DNA from: Thinopyrum elongatum
Lineage: Eukaryota; Streptophyta; Magnoliopsida; Poales; Poaceae
DNA: 64,000 nt
Direction of reading: 5' to 3'
NCBI GenBank assembly: GCA_011799875.1
Contig: CM022300.1
Span: 234,434,807-234,498,806 of the forward strand
The translations under genes were made by a program, and so were the position numbers. The notes below the pieces were generated by a model, which did no database searches, was not told where the DNA came from, and saw only the letters and a list, made by a program, of their open reading frames with translations. This document shows positions 10,493 to 22,187 of the stretch, piece after piece. Positions within the stretch are counted from its first letter, which is position 1, and each line of letters opens with the position of its first letter.

Positions 10493-12030
10493 CTGACATG
10501 TGGGCCAATAGGTCAAAGCCTACACAAGGCGTTGTCAACTTAGTCAACAAATGATTCTGACATCCACAGCCATTGGATTTATATCCAACGGTCGACATGC
10601 ATCTTCAATCTCTCGTCTTCTTCCTCCAGCACCGACGGAACCGCCTGCTCCGGCCTCCGGCGGCTAGTGGCTCCGCTTAGCAAGCATCGTTGCGAAGCGC
10701 TACCCCACCGCCGGCCAGGCTATCCCTCCAGCCTTGCACACCTCCTGTTATTCTCCACCGACTGCAGCCCCACGCCGCACCAGAGGCAATTAACCCTCGT
10801 ACTCCTCTCCATCTGCGACTCCACTGCCGCGTGTTCCCATCTCTGGCTCGTTCCCGTCCGGGGCCTCTCCGTCGTCCACCACCTTGGCGTGCTGGGCACT
10901 GCGTAGTCAACGTGGTCAAAAAATGAGAGTCATCGAAGGAGGACAGTACGTGGACAGGCTGACAGTGGGGACGCACCTGTTCGTGGATGCACGCATGCAA
11001 CTGGCTCCTTATTAGGCCGGAAAAATATTATTCCTCCCCCTGACAGCTTGGACCCACCAGCTACATCTTCACACGCAAGCAAGTGCGTCCTTATTACGCG
11101 GAAAAATGTTTTCTCTCCTGGACAGCTAGGACCCAGGTGCTAAATCTTTGCACGCAAGGAAGTGCCTCCTTATTATGGGCAAAACAAATTATTCCTCCCC
11201 CTGACAGCTAGGACCCACCAGCTAGATCTTCGCGCAAAAAGTCTGACATGTGGGCCATTAGGTCGCCTATGGAAGGCGTTGTCAAATTAGTCAACAAAAT
11301 GATTCTGACATCTGTAGTCATTGGATGTACATCCAACGGCCGCCAACATGCATCTTCAATCTCTCATCTTCTTCCTCCAGCGCCGGTGGGACCTCCTGCT
11401 CCCGCCTCTGGCGGCCCGCTGCGCTGCTTCGCACGCCTCGCTGCGAAGCGCTATTCCACCATCGGCCAGGCCATCCCTCCACCCCTCCAACCCTCCTATT
11501 ATTCTCCGCCGACTGCAGCCCCACGCCGCAATGAACCAGTCAACCCTCGTATGTTGTACTCCTCTCAGGCTGCGACTCCACTACCGCATCTTCCCCATCT
11601 TCGGGTCGTTCCCATCCGGGGCCTCGCCGTCGTCCACCGCCTTGGTGCGCTCGGCGCGGCGTGGTCAACGTGGTCAACAAATGAGAGTCATCGGAAGAGG
11701 ACTGTATGTGGAGAGGCCGATAGTGGGGACGCACCAGGTCCATGGACGCATGCATGCAACTGCCTCTTATTACGCGAAAATAAAATTATTCCTACCCCTA
11801 AAAGCTGGGACCCACCACGCATATCTTCGCAAGGAAGGAAGTGCCTCCTTATTCCTGCCCCTGACAGCTGGGACCCACCAACAACATCTTTGCACGCAAG
11901 GAAGTGCCTCCTTATTACAGGCAAAAAATATATGATTCCGCCCCTGATCGCTGGGACCCGCCAGCTATATATTCGCATGCAAGGAAGTGCCTCCTTGTCC
12001 TCCCTGACAGCTGGGACCCACTCGGTCGAA
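10493..12030 (+). repeat. Two imperfect 750-bp units with inner 60-80-bp repeats
   Basis: Unit 1 begins 'ctgacatgtgggccaatagg' at 10493 and unit 2 'ctgacatgtgggccattagg' at 11243. Both continue with 'catgcatcttcaatctctc', a GC-rich middle and 'aatgagagtcatcg'. Each ends in several copies of a subrepeat around 'cctgacagctgggaccca' and 'aggaagtgcctccttatta' (near 11040, 11118, 11200; 11795, 11860, 11942, 12002). The units are clearly diverged. Confidence 0.85.
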
Positions 12031-12218
12031 GCGTGCGTAGCGTTGTCTGTGTACATACCGGTCGATCGGTCTGTCTACCACAATGAACCATGGCCGAGTA
12101 AGGAGCGGTAGCAGTGCAGGCAGTCCCGTCTAAATCCTGTACACATACGACAACTAGGCTGCAAAAAAGACGGCCATGTACGTACATACAGGTGTGGTCT
12201 CGAACACGTATAGCGACG

Positions 12219-12970
12219 GTGTCCTGTTCATCGGTAGCCAACCAGCTGGGTCGGAACGGAGGAAACAACGTCGTGTTCATCGGGAGGCAACCGACTAGGT
12301 CGGAATACAGCCTGTTCATCTTGGGAGCCAACCGGCTTGGACGGAACAGCCAAAACGAGGTCTGGCGTACCGTAGAACAGAGAAAACGGCCTTCTGTTAG
12401 ACCGCCTATGGTTGAAACGGGGTCCTGTTCATCGGGAAGGGTCTGGCGTACCGCAGAACGGAGGAAACGGCCTTCTGTTCGAGTGCTTGCGGTCGAAACG
12501 GGGTGCTGTTGATTGGGAGGGGTGTGGCGTACCACAAAACGGAGGAAACAAACTTGTGTTGTAGTGCCTATGGTCGAAATGGGGTCCTGTTCATCGGGAG
12601 GGGTGTGGCGTACCGCAAAACGGGACTCCACTTGCTACTGTTCATCCACCGTCAACTTCCTCTAGCCTCCACCTGCTACTGTTCATCCACCGTCGACGTC
12701 CTCCTGCCTCCACCAGCTACTGTTCATCCACAGGGTCCTGTTCATCCAGCTTCCATCGGCTACTGTTCATCCAGCCCTCCACGGGGTCCTGTTCATCCAG
12801 CCTCCACCGGCTACTGTTCAACCAGCCCTCCACGGGGTTCTGTTCATCCACCCCCAACCGGCTCGGGTGTGGCGGCCTCCTCGATCGGGGTCCTATTCAT
12901 CCAGCGGCAACGGCCTCTACTACCACAGGGTCCTGTTCATCCAACCCCCAACAACGGTCACTGTTCATCA
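12219..12970 (+). repeat. Array of about 15 CTGTTCATC motifs
   Basis: The 9-mer (or a one-base variant) recurs near 12221, 12272, 12309, 12424, 12588, 12638, 12679, 12719, 12736, 12763, 12789, 12815, 12840, 12891, 12931 and 12960, usually followed by 'ca' or 'gg'. Such clustered short motifs beside a CACTA terminus are typical binding sites of the element's own DNA-binding protein; that role is inferred. Confidence 0.8.
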
Positions 12971-13448
12971 AGAGGCAGCAGGTTCGATCGGCTTCAGTTA
13001 GCAGCAGTAGCAAAGGATCGAATCGCTCGGGTTCAGTTAATAGCCAAGTCGATCGCTCGGGTTCAGTAACGTAGCTAGTGCAATCGCTCGGGTTCAGTAA
13101 GCGAACACCTCGCACACACGCACGTGCGTGTACGAGAGAATCGCGCAAATGTCTGTGCATCGCTTGGCCCCGACCACCCACTGTAACCGGGAACTCCCCG
13201 AAATTTTCCTCGCCCTCGCTTCTACCATGATTTTTTCCGTGATGGACGGCCCAAGGAATGTCATGCAGGTGCGTCCCCGGCCCGCCCAGGTCGAAAAGCC
13301 CATTTTCTGTCATGATTTTTTGTCATAGAAGTAGGAGCCCATCACATCTATGATGATACATGCTTTTGTCAAAATTATCTTCATAGAAGTGTCATAAGCA
13401 TGACAGAATTTTTTTTCGTTCGGCCCAAAATGTCACGATTGTGTCTTT

Positions 13449-13460
13449 TTTTTTGTAGTG
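13449..13460 (-). other. CACTA terminal inverted repeat end
   Basis: 'tttttgtagtg' is the outer end of the transposon. The next three bases 'ttg' (13461-13463) match the start of the interrupted LTR, as expected of a 3-bp target duplication; the partner copy is not in view. Confidence 0.75.
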
Positions 13461-15883
13461 TTGTTCCTCAGCGCCACGGCCCCTCTTGAGTCTTGCTCAT
13501 CAGCCGCCACCTAGATGACCTGACCTTAGAATTGCGGGTCATATTGCGGGGTTATATCCCCAACATTAGCCCCCAGATTGATTTGAATTCATTCATGTCA
13601 ATCTCCAACCTCATAACCTGGCGGCTTGTCTTTCAATCAAACCTGCATCTTCCCCTAGTCAATAAATGCCGGCTTAGGATTCTTCCAAACCTGTTATTTG
13701 TCATATCTTCTCATTGATGACATCACATCCGAAAATCCTGAGAAATCAATGGTGACAGCACAACGAATATATATATGCATATCCATTTATCCCAAAGATC
13801 GAGGCATCTCTGGTTTCGAAAGTTACTGTGTCCCCTCGTTTTTCGTGCCTGCCATTAGTCCTTGGCTCTTTGCCTTATAAATATACACAGGGGGCCCCTC
13901 TTTTCATTTTTACCTCGCCCCCATCACTTCTTCTTCTTCTTCCTCAAGTCGAAGCTCTCCACTGCGCTGGTGCTTATGTTCGTCCGCCGCCGGCCGACCC
14001 ATCCAGGACCGCGGCGCCTCCCATCCTCCGCCAGAGTTCGGTTAGGCATCTCCGCCACCCTCTGCAATCCGTGAGGTACATTATCCCTTTCTCATCAGAT
14101 CTTTACTAGTTCTATTGTAGTTTGTCGGAGTTCATTCATCACCATTGCCAGTCTAGATACAATTTTCCATGCACTATCTTCAAGAAATATAATGGCGCTA
14201 ATGTTGGTACCATTTCTGCATCTAGAAAACTTAGATCCCCTCAGGAATCCATAAGTTAGGCAGCCATTGCTCCAAAGCTTCATCTTAGGTTTAGCAATTA
14301 TTTTTCTTTTTTGAACTTTCCTCAGATCCATAATTATAAGCGCTTCAGTAGAATTTTGTCGGTCCCACACTTAGCAGCAAACTTAGCTATCTCCAACTTC
14401 AAATAAGTCACCTTCATGTTTTTGGCGGGTCATCATTGTAATTGCAATCCACCAGTTTTAGGCATTACTCTGTTATTAAGCCGGCTCACCAGTTCTGGCG
14501 GCTCATTCTTCCTTTAATGATTATACCGTCTTTCATAGTCCTCCAGGCGAGTTGTCGTTTCATAAATGACCCGCCATTTATATTTTTGCAGCTCTTAGCC
14601 CTTCCTTAGGCGGCTCAACTTGTCAAAGACCACAATTTGCAACTGGGCACCTTCCCAAGTTTCCCAGCCCGTGCTCAATGATTATAAAGAACAAGGGTTT
14701 CTGCCGGCTCAAGAGGAAATTAGCTGGTGAGCAGCCCATGGAGACGATGTTCCCCAACCCAGCGAAGGAGAAGTCATTGTTGTTGCTCCGGCCACCGAAA
14801 AATTGAGAGCCGGCGCCGTCCCCACCATGAAGATGGCGGCTCGGCACGGCGTCTCATAGGGGTCCGGAATAATGTTGCCATCGGAACAGCCCCCAAGCTT
14901 GCAGTCTTGAAGCTGGTAGATTGATTCAGTCTCCCTGGTCGAGAACCACCATCTGAGTAGACGACAGTCTCTCCTCCAGCGATGGAATTTTCCATAAGTT
15001 CCACACCTTGCGTGAAACCAACGAAGACATGCTTCCGGACGGCTTGGATCCGGGCGGGTTGCGCGCGCTGAGCCGGCTCGATGAGGTTGGTGCAGATGTC
15101 CGGCTGAGGCTCAGATCCGCCGATCTTGCCGACGAAGACATGGATTCCGCCGAAGGGGCCCAGTACCCGTACTCGATTGAGTCGGTCTCGGGGCCTCAGC
15201 CGGCATCATCGATGTAGAGCTTGCCGTGACGACTCTTCGTCATCTGCCTACAGTGTATCCCTTGATCCCTGGGAAAGAGCCATTCAAGAACTCGAAACCA
15301 TCGTGCGCTTGCCCCATGGTGGCCGCCAACTGTCATGGTTTTGTCACGACAGATGTCCTAGTGTGAGGACTTAGTCGTGAGGCCATCGCAACTGGGAGGT
15401 TATCTTGTCGGGGTTGATCGGAATCGAGAGACACGAGTTTACCCAGGTTTGGCCCCTCACGATCGAGGTAATAGCCTACTTCCTGCTTGTTTCCTATTGC
15501 TTGGGGATGAATTACAAGGGAGCGGATTCGCTTGACCTAGCTCTTGATCGATTGTAACTTAGTCCTATCTGCCTCTGGGACTCGCCTTTATATACAGGTC
15601 GAGGCCCAGGGCTTACAAGAGTCCGGGTCATACTACGATCTGTGACCTAGTATGTTTTCGGACTTGTCTTGTTTCCTAAGTAAGGAAACTCCAGGCGGCT
15701 TACGCTTCTGGGCCTTGAGTCGCCATCTTCGGATACTGGGCCATAAGCTAGCCTGCTTGGTGAACCCCCTTGCTAGACTTGTTCCTCAGCGCCACGGCCC
15801 ATCTTGACTCCTGCTCATCAGCCGCCACCTGGATGACCCGGCCTTAGAATGGCGAGTCATATTGCGGGGTTATATCCCCAGCA
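13461..15883 (-). mobile_element. Short non-coding LTR retrotransposon cut by the CACTA element
   Basis: The right LTR (15331-15883) is complete. The left LTR keeps only its last 105 bp (13461-13565), which align base for base in length with 15779-15883; the first 448 bp are replaced by the CACTA end. Orientation is minus: a polypurine tract complement ('ttagcccccag') follows the left LTR, and a primer-binding-site complement ('gtggccgccaac') precedes the right LTR. The 1.77-kb interior has no gag or pol domain, only short ORFs, so the element depended on proteins from elsewhere. The 5 bp after the right LTR are 'actca'. Confidence 0.75.
15331..15883 (-). repeat. 553-bp LTR (5' LTR of the minus-strand element)
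   Basis: Begins 'tgtcatggttttgtcacgac' and ends 'ttatatccccagca', i.e. TG..CA. It contains 'ctttatatacagg' at about 15587, a TATA-like box readable on the plus strand. Confidence 0.75.
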
Positions 15884-16483
15884 ACTCATGTGTCTGTCTC
15901 TACAGGGAAAGGTCACGCGGTGTTTACTAGAGTCCTTTGTAGCCTCGTTACAACTCGGTTACACTTGCTGCTGACCGACATGTGCATTGTTGGGTCACGT
16001 ATACCTGTCCCTGCAATTTTGTGCCACCTTGGTTTATGACTAGTCATGTTGGCATAGGTTCTCTGTCATATGGATGCTAGCGACACAATCATATACGTGA
16101 GCCAAAAGGTGCAAACGGTCTCGACCAATGTAAGGCTGCAGCCGTGGGGATACCGTGCATGAGGCCACAAAGTGATATGATGTGTTACATGCTAGATCAG
16201 TGTGACTTAGGATCGGGGTCCCAACATAAATAGACCTGAATGAGAAAAATCAACCAAGAAAGAACCAACCCATGCTTTCTCATGTGATGCTCAGCAAAGC
16301 AGTTGCATAAAGTGCTTAAACAAACAAGTTTAGCAGAGAACATCATCCAACATGTCTTACAGCTTAAGTAGATAACATAGGTGCTGATAATATTACATAA
16401 CTCAAAATTAAGACCACTGATATTAGCTTGGCATATAATCAGATGAACACCAAGCAGAAATTCTACTTGAAGCATGCTAATCT
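15884..16483. other. Unassigned repeat-like DNA
   Basis: No gene is seen. The phrases 'accgacatgtgcattgttgg' and 'gtgacttaggatcggggtcc' look to me like parts of a Triticeae retroelement, but I cannot place the ends. Confidence 0.3.
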
Positions 16484-19400
16484 TCATTTGGAGACCGGTG
16501 AGCCATCTTCCATCTCCTTGGCCAAGAGCACCTTGTCCAAAGCTTCCTTAGGCTTCATATTCTTCTTCTTAGCCAGCTTCTCCTCTAGCTCAGCTTTAGC
16601 CACCTTGCAAATAGATTTTATATGATTTTTAACCATAGTTTTCTGAGTGATAGGTGGAACAGCATTGCAGGGTAGACACTTGTTATTTGAGCAAGAGTTC
16701 CTTGTAAAACTGTCATTCTCTTTTCTAATTCTATCACTCCTTACCTCTCTTTCCACTAGAGGTGTCTTCCCACCCATTCTCTTTCTTGGATTGTCAGATC
16801 CAAAGGGTAGCAGAAGATCTTGCTCCGTTTGGTGTTCCTGTTGGGCTGTGAAATCACCAGCATTTTCATTGTTCCTCTCATCGAAAGGCAGCTCCATGCA
16901 CCGCGGGGATTGAGAGACCTAGTATTTATCAGGAATGCAAAACAATTGCATCCTCAGGTTTATCGCTAACAGTCAAAAGTTCCCACAGAGTAGATTTCAA
17001 CATGTGTATGGTTCATCCAAATTTGTCTAGTGTCATTAGTAAGTGGGTAATGAAATTAAACTAACTTACTAGAATTTTGAGAGTGAAAACTCCCTTAGCA
17101 TTGACAAGCTTATCAACAAAATGCTTCCTCCACAGCTCCAGCCCTTCCTCCGAGATAGCTATATCGGAAGAAGAGCTAGCGATTAACTGGATATTTTGCA
17201 CGCATAAAAGAGTTGCACCTTTACTAGATTGTGCAAAGTGCTAATCCAGAAGTTTGTCCCAAGTATCATTCCAAGTCTCACTTGAGTTTGAGACAGCCAT
17301 GGCAGGCTTTACTGCTATTGCAGATGGTTGTTGTTCATGGGTAGCTGCATTTTTCTCCTGGGTGGATAGAAAGGGCTTTTGAATTGTTGTATCCTTAGAC
17401 AACTTCAGACCAATACTATCTTCAGCAGCAGTCACAACAGTAGCAGGCATCACATCAACAACATGACCAACAACATTTTTAGTGGCATTTGGTAACTCTC
17501 CCTCCTCAGGAGCAGCAACAATCACATTATGTGCAAAAAAATCAGACTGAGCAAGTGCAACATCAACTAAGACTTCATGTGATGTTAGTTTTGGATCTTG
17601 ATGGGCAGCCACTGCAAAAGGAACAGTGATAGGGTCTGGGTGAAGTACTGAAATAGCATCAAAAGAACCACCATTTGTAGCAGGAATATTGTGTCTCACT
17701 AGAACTGCAACATGTTCACGAGGAGCAGGGAAATCATCATCAGAATAGGCACCCATAATATTATTAAGACCATCCCCTAGTCCAACTTGGGGTGGAGGGG
17801 CAACAAGTACCACCAAAGCTAGCTGATTAACTTCTCCAGAAATTGTGTTACCTAAATTTGCTCTCTCAGAGAGAGACACAAAAGTAGTAATGCTACTATT
17901 AGCAGCAGGTGTTTCATCTTGGCCCAAAGCCATCTCCTCCTATTCTACAATCCCAACCTCTTCCATAGCATTGGGATCAGCCTATTGGGGAAAAGCCCAG
18001 TGACCCTCCTCTTCCTAGTTTTCATCTTCCTGAGTAGCATTTTGTTGATTTTCCTCTAGAGGCTGAAACCTAGGATGCTCATTCTCTGGCAAAGGATGTG
18101 GGTCCACATCAGGTGGGAGGACGGGGTCCTCATCAGCTGGCCCACCCCCAAGCATGTTCTCACATAGTATCTCAACAGAGCAGGACTAAATGTCTTCTTG
18201 AAACCCTTCCCCTTCAGACCATCTTATACTGCTTGGATGTCAATCAACTGAGAAACTCTAGCCTGGAGGAGTAGTATGCCCCTTCTGGTCTCATCTTTCT
18301 CCTACATAATAAGTTTGCCAAACTTGTAGATAGCCATTGAAAATCTTCAGAGGACCAATAATCAAATGGGACTCCAGTAACCATCAACCAATCTGTCCTA
18401 TTGAAATAAGAACGACACCAGTTTCTTCCCTCATTGTGTTTGACAAAAGTGAGAAACACATCACCAAATTGATGAAGACTATCTCTGACCATTCTATCTC
18501 TGTCCCCGACCCTCGCAAAGTGCACATAAGCATCACTAAAAGGACATCGCTGAACATCTCGAACCCCTGCCAGATTTTCCTCTAAGAACTCTTCCACCAC
18601 TGCTCTCATGTTAGGGAAATGTACCTCTTCTGGGAGCGGATGGATCATCATGGTTGCCCTCGTGGAGACGAGATTGACGCGTCACCACCACCAGCGATAC
18701 TCCATTGTGACCAGGGACATGCTGGATGGCAAAACCAGGTGGAACAAAAGGCCTCGGATCAATGGAAATATTGACCATGGAATCGAGCAACCGAGGCGTG
18801 GAAGGATCGCCAGTGGTGGCTGAGGGATTTGGTGGTGGAGAGGTCAGAGTGGGAGGAATAGAGTTTGGAGCAGAGGAAGACAAGGAGGCAAGTGACGTTC
18901 GTGGTTGGAAATTGGGAAAAAAAATCCCTCAATTAGCTCCCAAAAAGAGGAAGCGCGCTTGACTAGCTCGGGCGGCCCAACCACCCTAAACCAGCCATCA
19001 GCGGCTCCTTTGGCTCACGCCTCCTCTAGCGGCCCATAGAATGTGTCAAATCCGAGGAAAGGCCAGAGCCCAGAGAGTCTTGGGGCAGGGCATTTACGGG
19101 CCAGGTGGCCCAACTGGTTGCATGCATGGAAACCAATGTTGTCCCATGCATGTCGATTATCCGAGCCCTCTATTAACACGCCCTGAGAAGACGCCTCCTG
19201 AGTTAATAGTTGATTATGGCTAGGGCCGCCCTGATTAGGCTCACCATTAAGATCACGAGAAAGATGCTGGAAAATTGAAACTGCTCTGACCGACACATTA
19301 ACCGAAACTCGGCGATCGCCGAAGTTGGCTGCCACTGCCCTGCCATTTCTACCAACCAAGGACCATTCCACATCTTCTTCTTTGTAAAAAAGCATCTCTT

Positions 19401-19768
19401 CACACTCCCAATTAGGACCTCCCTCTCCCCAAAGACTAAAAATGAGCTCAATCCCTCTCCATAATTCTACTAGAGTTATAGATCTGAAAACCCACCGCTT
19501 TTGAGGCAACAAAGAAAGAGAAGAATCTATCCCTCAGAAGTTTGATACGAAAAGCTTGCGGGTATCCACCAAAACATGAATTGAGTGCGATACTAACCGT
19601 GTGAACATCCAGCTTGAATGGAACACAACAGAAAGGTACCACCGAAGGGAATTCACACTTGCGAAAGCCCGAAGAGAAGACCAATAGTTGACCACAAACT
19701 TCCCTCATGCAGCTCTGGAACTCTTTTCCATGTGAGAAATTCAGATTGAACGGTTCCATGGCAACCAA
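16484..19768 (-). pseudogene. DUF7597/DUF4283-like zinc-knuckle protein, decayed
   Basis: Read on the minus strand, blocks follow the order of a protein family that is abundant in Triticeae genomes. 19768-19448 and 19512-19015 (overlapping, different frames) give a hydrophobic N-terminal part, then 'HACNQLGHLARKC', a CCHC knuckle whose first Cys is now Phe. 18883-18611 is Pro/Ser-rich. 18651-18244 (135 aa) has the core 'DAYVHFARVGDRDRMV' and 'FVKHNEGRNWCRSYFNR'. 18180-17241 is acidic with 'DVDPHPLPE', broken by three stops. 16897-16484 has a basic, Cys-bearing tail ('CSNNKCLPCNAVPP'). At least two frameshifts and several stops show it is dead. The molecular role of the family is not known to me. 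It may be part of an unrecognised retroelement. Confidence 0.6.
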
Positions 19769-19793
19769 AAGGGGTGGCTGCTAGGATCAGAGT

Positions 19794-20142
19794 TGTCACG
19801 GTAGGGAGAGATGGCCACCGGGGCCGGAGTGGCCACCGTCACGAGGAAGTCTAAGCTCTAAACCCTGCGAATGTGTCACTAAGCCTCTCCAGACTAAACA
19901 CCATGGCTTATATAGGCACCAGGGGTATGTAGGGTTTACAAACGGATGGTTACAATCTTAAAGATAAGTGTGCCAGTTAAAATATGCATCAAGTGTACGC
20001 CAAGTCTTCAGGAGAACTTCATCTTGATCACGCCAAGGGACAGGGTAAGTATGGCCATGTCATCAATCTTTAGTGGGTCCTCAGCCCGGCCGATTACCGA
20101 CGAGCTGACATGGCAAGTACCCCATAATCAAGGGCACCGACA
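19794..20142 (-). repeat. Partial or short LTR of element H
   Basis: The right edge (..ccgaca, then the polypurine tract complement) is clear. The left edge is a guess at a TG dinucleotide directly after the DUF7597-like pseudogene. 'ggcttatataggc' at about 19904 is TATA-like on the plus strand. Confidence 0.4.
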
Positions 20143-20701
20143 TTAGCCCCCAAACTAGTCTTCAAGCCGAGGACATTGCATATTTTTTGAACGTCCTCAC
20201 AAGCTTGGGTCTTCAGCTTCGTAGGTGAGTTCTATCCTCCATGTCAGCTTTTGGTTTCGATGTCTTCCTGGCTCTCTCGATTGTAACCTTAAACCCCTGG
20301 GATTTACAAAATAAGGGTGGATATCTCATGACAAGAACTCCTCCTCGGCACACTTTATTAATCTGGCAGGGCCGAGGTAGTGCTCTAGTTTAGCCACGAA
20401 AGGGCTTGCCATGATAGGCTTGACCAGGTCAAATCCTGACAGCCCTTCTGGATAAGAGCCAAAGCGTCACCTCTCGTGGCAGAGTCAAACTACTTAATCC
20501 GGACTCTTTATGAGGGACACCGTGACCCAAGGCCATTTTTATTGGCACATCCTATCAACGCGGGGGCGTGCTTCTGGTCTTCTAGCGGTACCATTAATAC
20601 ATGCTTGATTTCCACATGCATAGACTATGTGATATATTGGGCAGCAGTGATTTGTTCCGCATAGCAGGGCAACCCCTCTTATTCGATTACCCTATAAGAA
20701 G

Positions 20702-22187
20702 GTGGGGGGGGGAGTCGACAAATATATTGCATCCTTTCCCTTTACTCTGGTGCATAGAACTCATCACCAGGACAATCGTCTTGAGACCATCTCTCTTTCT
20801 TCCTCCTCTGCCCTAAATGGATATCACAGAGGAAAGGTCCAAGGTCAAAACCATCGATGGAGGGGGGGGAGGGGCAGTGGATGCGCTCCATCATCACCAC
20901 CGGTAGCATTGCCAGGCTCAAAGTCGTCGGGTAGCTTTCCCACATGGCCCAATGTCGTCACCCATAGAGGAGGGCCTGAGCAGCTCGACATCTGCCATCC
21001 CTACTCCATGCGAAGGAGAGCGGGTGATTTTCATTTTGCATCTTGTTTGTGGTTTGAGTTTTACCCCTTCGCTCGGGGTCTCTTCCTGTATCACAGGATT
21101 GATTTTGATCATCTGGCCCCGAACTCTATTCTCCACATTGCTTCTTTCATAATCTTCTGTGAAGGCTTCCTTCACATCAAGCCCCACTTTGGGTTGTGGC
21201 TGAAGGTGTTCTGCATTAAGCCGTACCGGGTTGGTCATGAACTTGCAGAGTGCAGAGGGGCTATGATTATCTGTCTCAAAGATGCGAATTGGGTGGACGG
21301 TTCCTTCACCGAAATGGCGGAGGTCTGGCAAAAAAGAGGTTTTACGCAGTGAATTCCCCTAAAGGCGGCCATGAAGGGTTTCCATCCTTCTCGGCGAACC
21401 TGCCGAGGAGGATAGTCTCCTAGATGGCCAAGAGCCTCGACTGGGGGGACACAAAGGAGGTTAAAGTGCTTCAAGGGCATTAGTCTAGTGGACGTAGCCA
21501 CGTAGTGCTTTATCATCGGATCCTCCCGCTTCAAGTCTGAGCAGTCCTAATGCGGAATTCAAGCCAGATGACAATGCGGTGGCGAAGGGTTTCTTATATG
21601 GAGAGGACCTTGGTGGGATGTGGAATCTCTTGTTCGAACCCAACAAGAACTTCCCCTCTTGGGCTAAGGATATTGGCTTCTGCCGAGCCATTCCTGTCGC
21701 CGAGGTGATTCCCTCTTAATTTTAATTAAGTTTCTCATTTACTATCATCCACCCTTCACTATATGGCGGCTAACTACACCTTTATTTGATGCCGATATGG
21801 CCTCTGCGAACCGAGAAGATGAGGTCTCTAGCTCCGCTTTCGAGGGACCCTAGAACTCCTGAGCTTGAATGGCTCCTAGACAAGGTTCCAACGAGAGGGA
21901 AGGAGAGGAAGAACATGACAAAAAAAGTCCTTTCCTTCCCGAGGACCCCTCCGGTGTGGTGCATGTCATGGAAAGGAAGAACAGGACGAGGCATCCTATC
22001 TTCCGACATGGTGCCTCAAGGCCGGTACTAGGAGGATGTCAAGGCGCCGGCCAAATCAAGGAAAGAAAGAACCGGGCGAAGGGCCGGCCTATCCCGGGTG
22101 ACACCTCAGCAACTCATCAGAGTTCTTCCTCTCAGCTGAACTCCACCAATCGAAAGGAAAGGAAGAATAGGACGAAGAACTTGTCCT
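20702..22187 (+). pseudogene. Antisense gene of element H: Transposase_28-like protein
   Basis: The plus-strand frame 20702-21352 contains 'FARGLFLYHRIDFDHLAPNSILHIASFIIFCEGFLHIKPHF', quoted in parts as 'LAPNSILHIASFIIFCE' and 'IKPHFGLW', the signature of the putative gypsy-type transposase family (Pfam Transposase_28). It runs opposite to element H. Downstream similarity continues with stops to about 21710. A possible intron (donor 'gaggtgattcc' near 21696) leads to 21800-22187, where the motif E-R-K-N-R/M-T/A-K/R is repeated four times (near 21904, 21972, 22062, 22159). Element G interrupts it at 22187. The function of the family is unproven; the name does not mean it is a DNA transposase. 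Confidence 0.6.

Larger units (their letters stand above)
10493..13460. mobile_element. CACTA transposon, one end and subterminal region
   Basis: The right end reads '..ttttttttgtagtg' at 13460, the inverted form of CACTACAAAAAAA, followed by a 150-bp zone typical of a Triticeae CACTA terminus ('aaaatgtcacgat', 'gtcatagaagtaggagccca'). Inward lie repeated short motifs (CTGTTCATC array, 'atcgctcgggttcagt' three times) as expected for transposase-binding subterminal repeats. Further inward are two 750-bp units. No transposase domain is seen; the largest plus ORF (11248-12111) is compositional. The opposite CACTA terminus is not found in the window, so the copy is either deleted or runs into unrecognised DNA. 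The left limit given is the start of the 750-bp units and is approximate. Confidence 0.7.
19794..22187 (-). mobile_element. Element H: left part of a minus-oriented gypsy-type element
   Basis: The outermost layer of the nest. A sequence ending 'gggcaccgaca' at 20142 is followed by 'ttagcccccaaactag', the complement of a polypurine tract, so the interior lies to the right and the element is on the minus strand. The interior holds an opposite-strand Transposase_28-like gene (20702-22187). It is cut at 22187 by element G; the rest lies beyond the window. The left limit of the LTR is uncertain (possible 'tgtcacgg' at 19794). Confidence 0.55.

Noticed and set aside
11248..12111. 287-codon plus-strand ORF
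   Set aside because: It spans the second 750-bp repeat unit and its subrepeats, has no domain, and overlaps other long frames on both strands; it is a product of GC-rich repetitive DNA.
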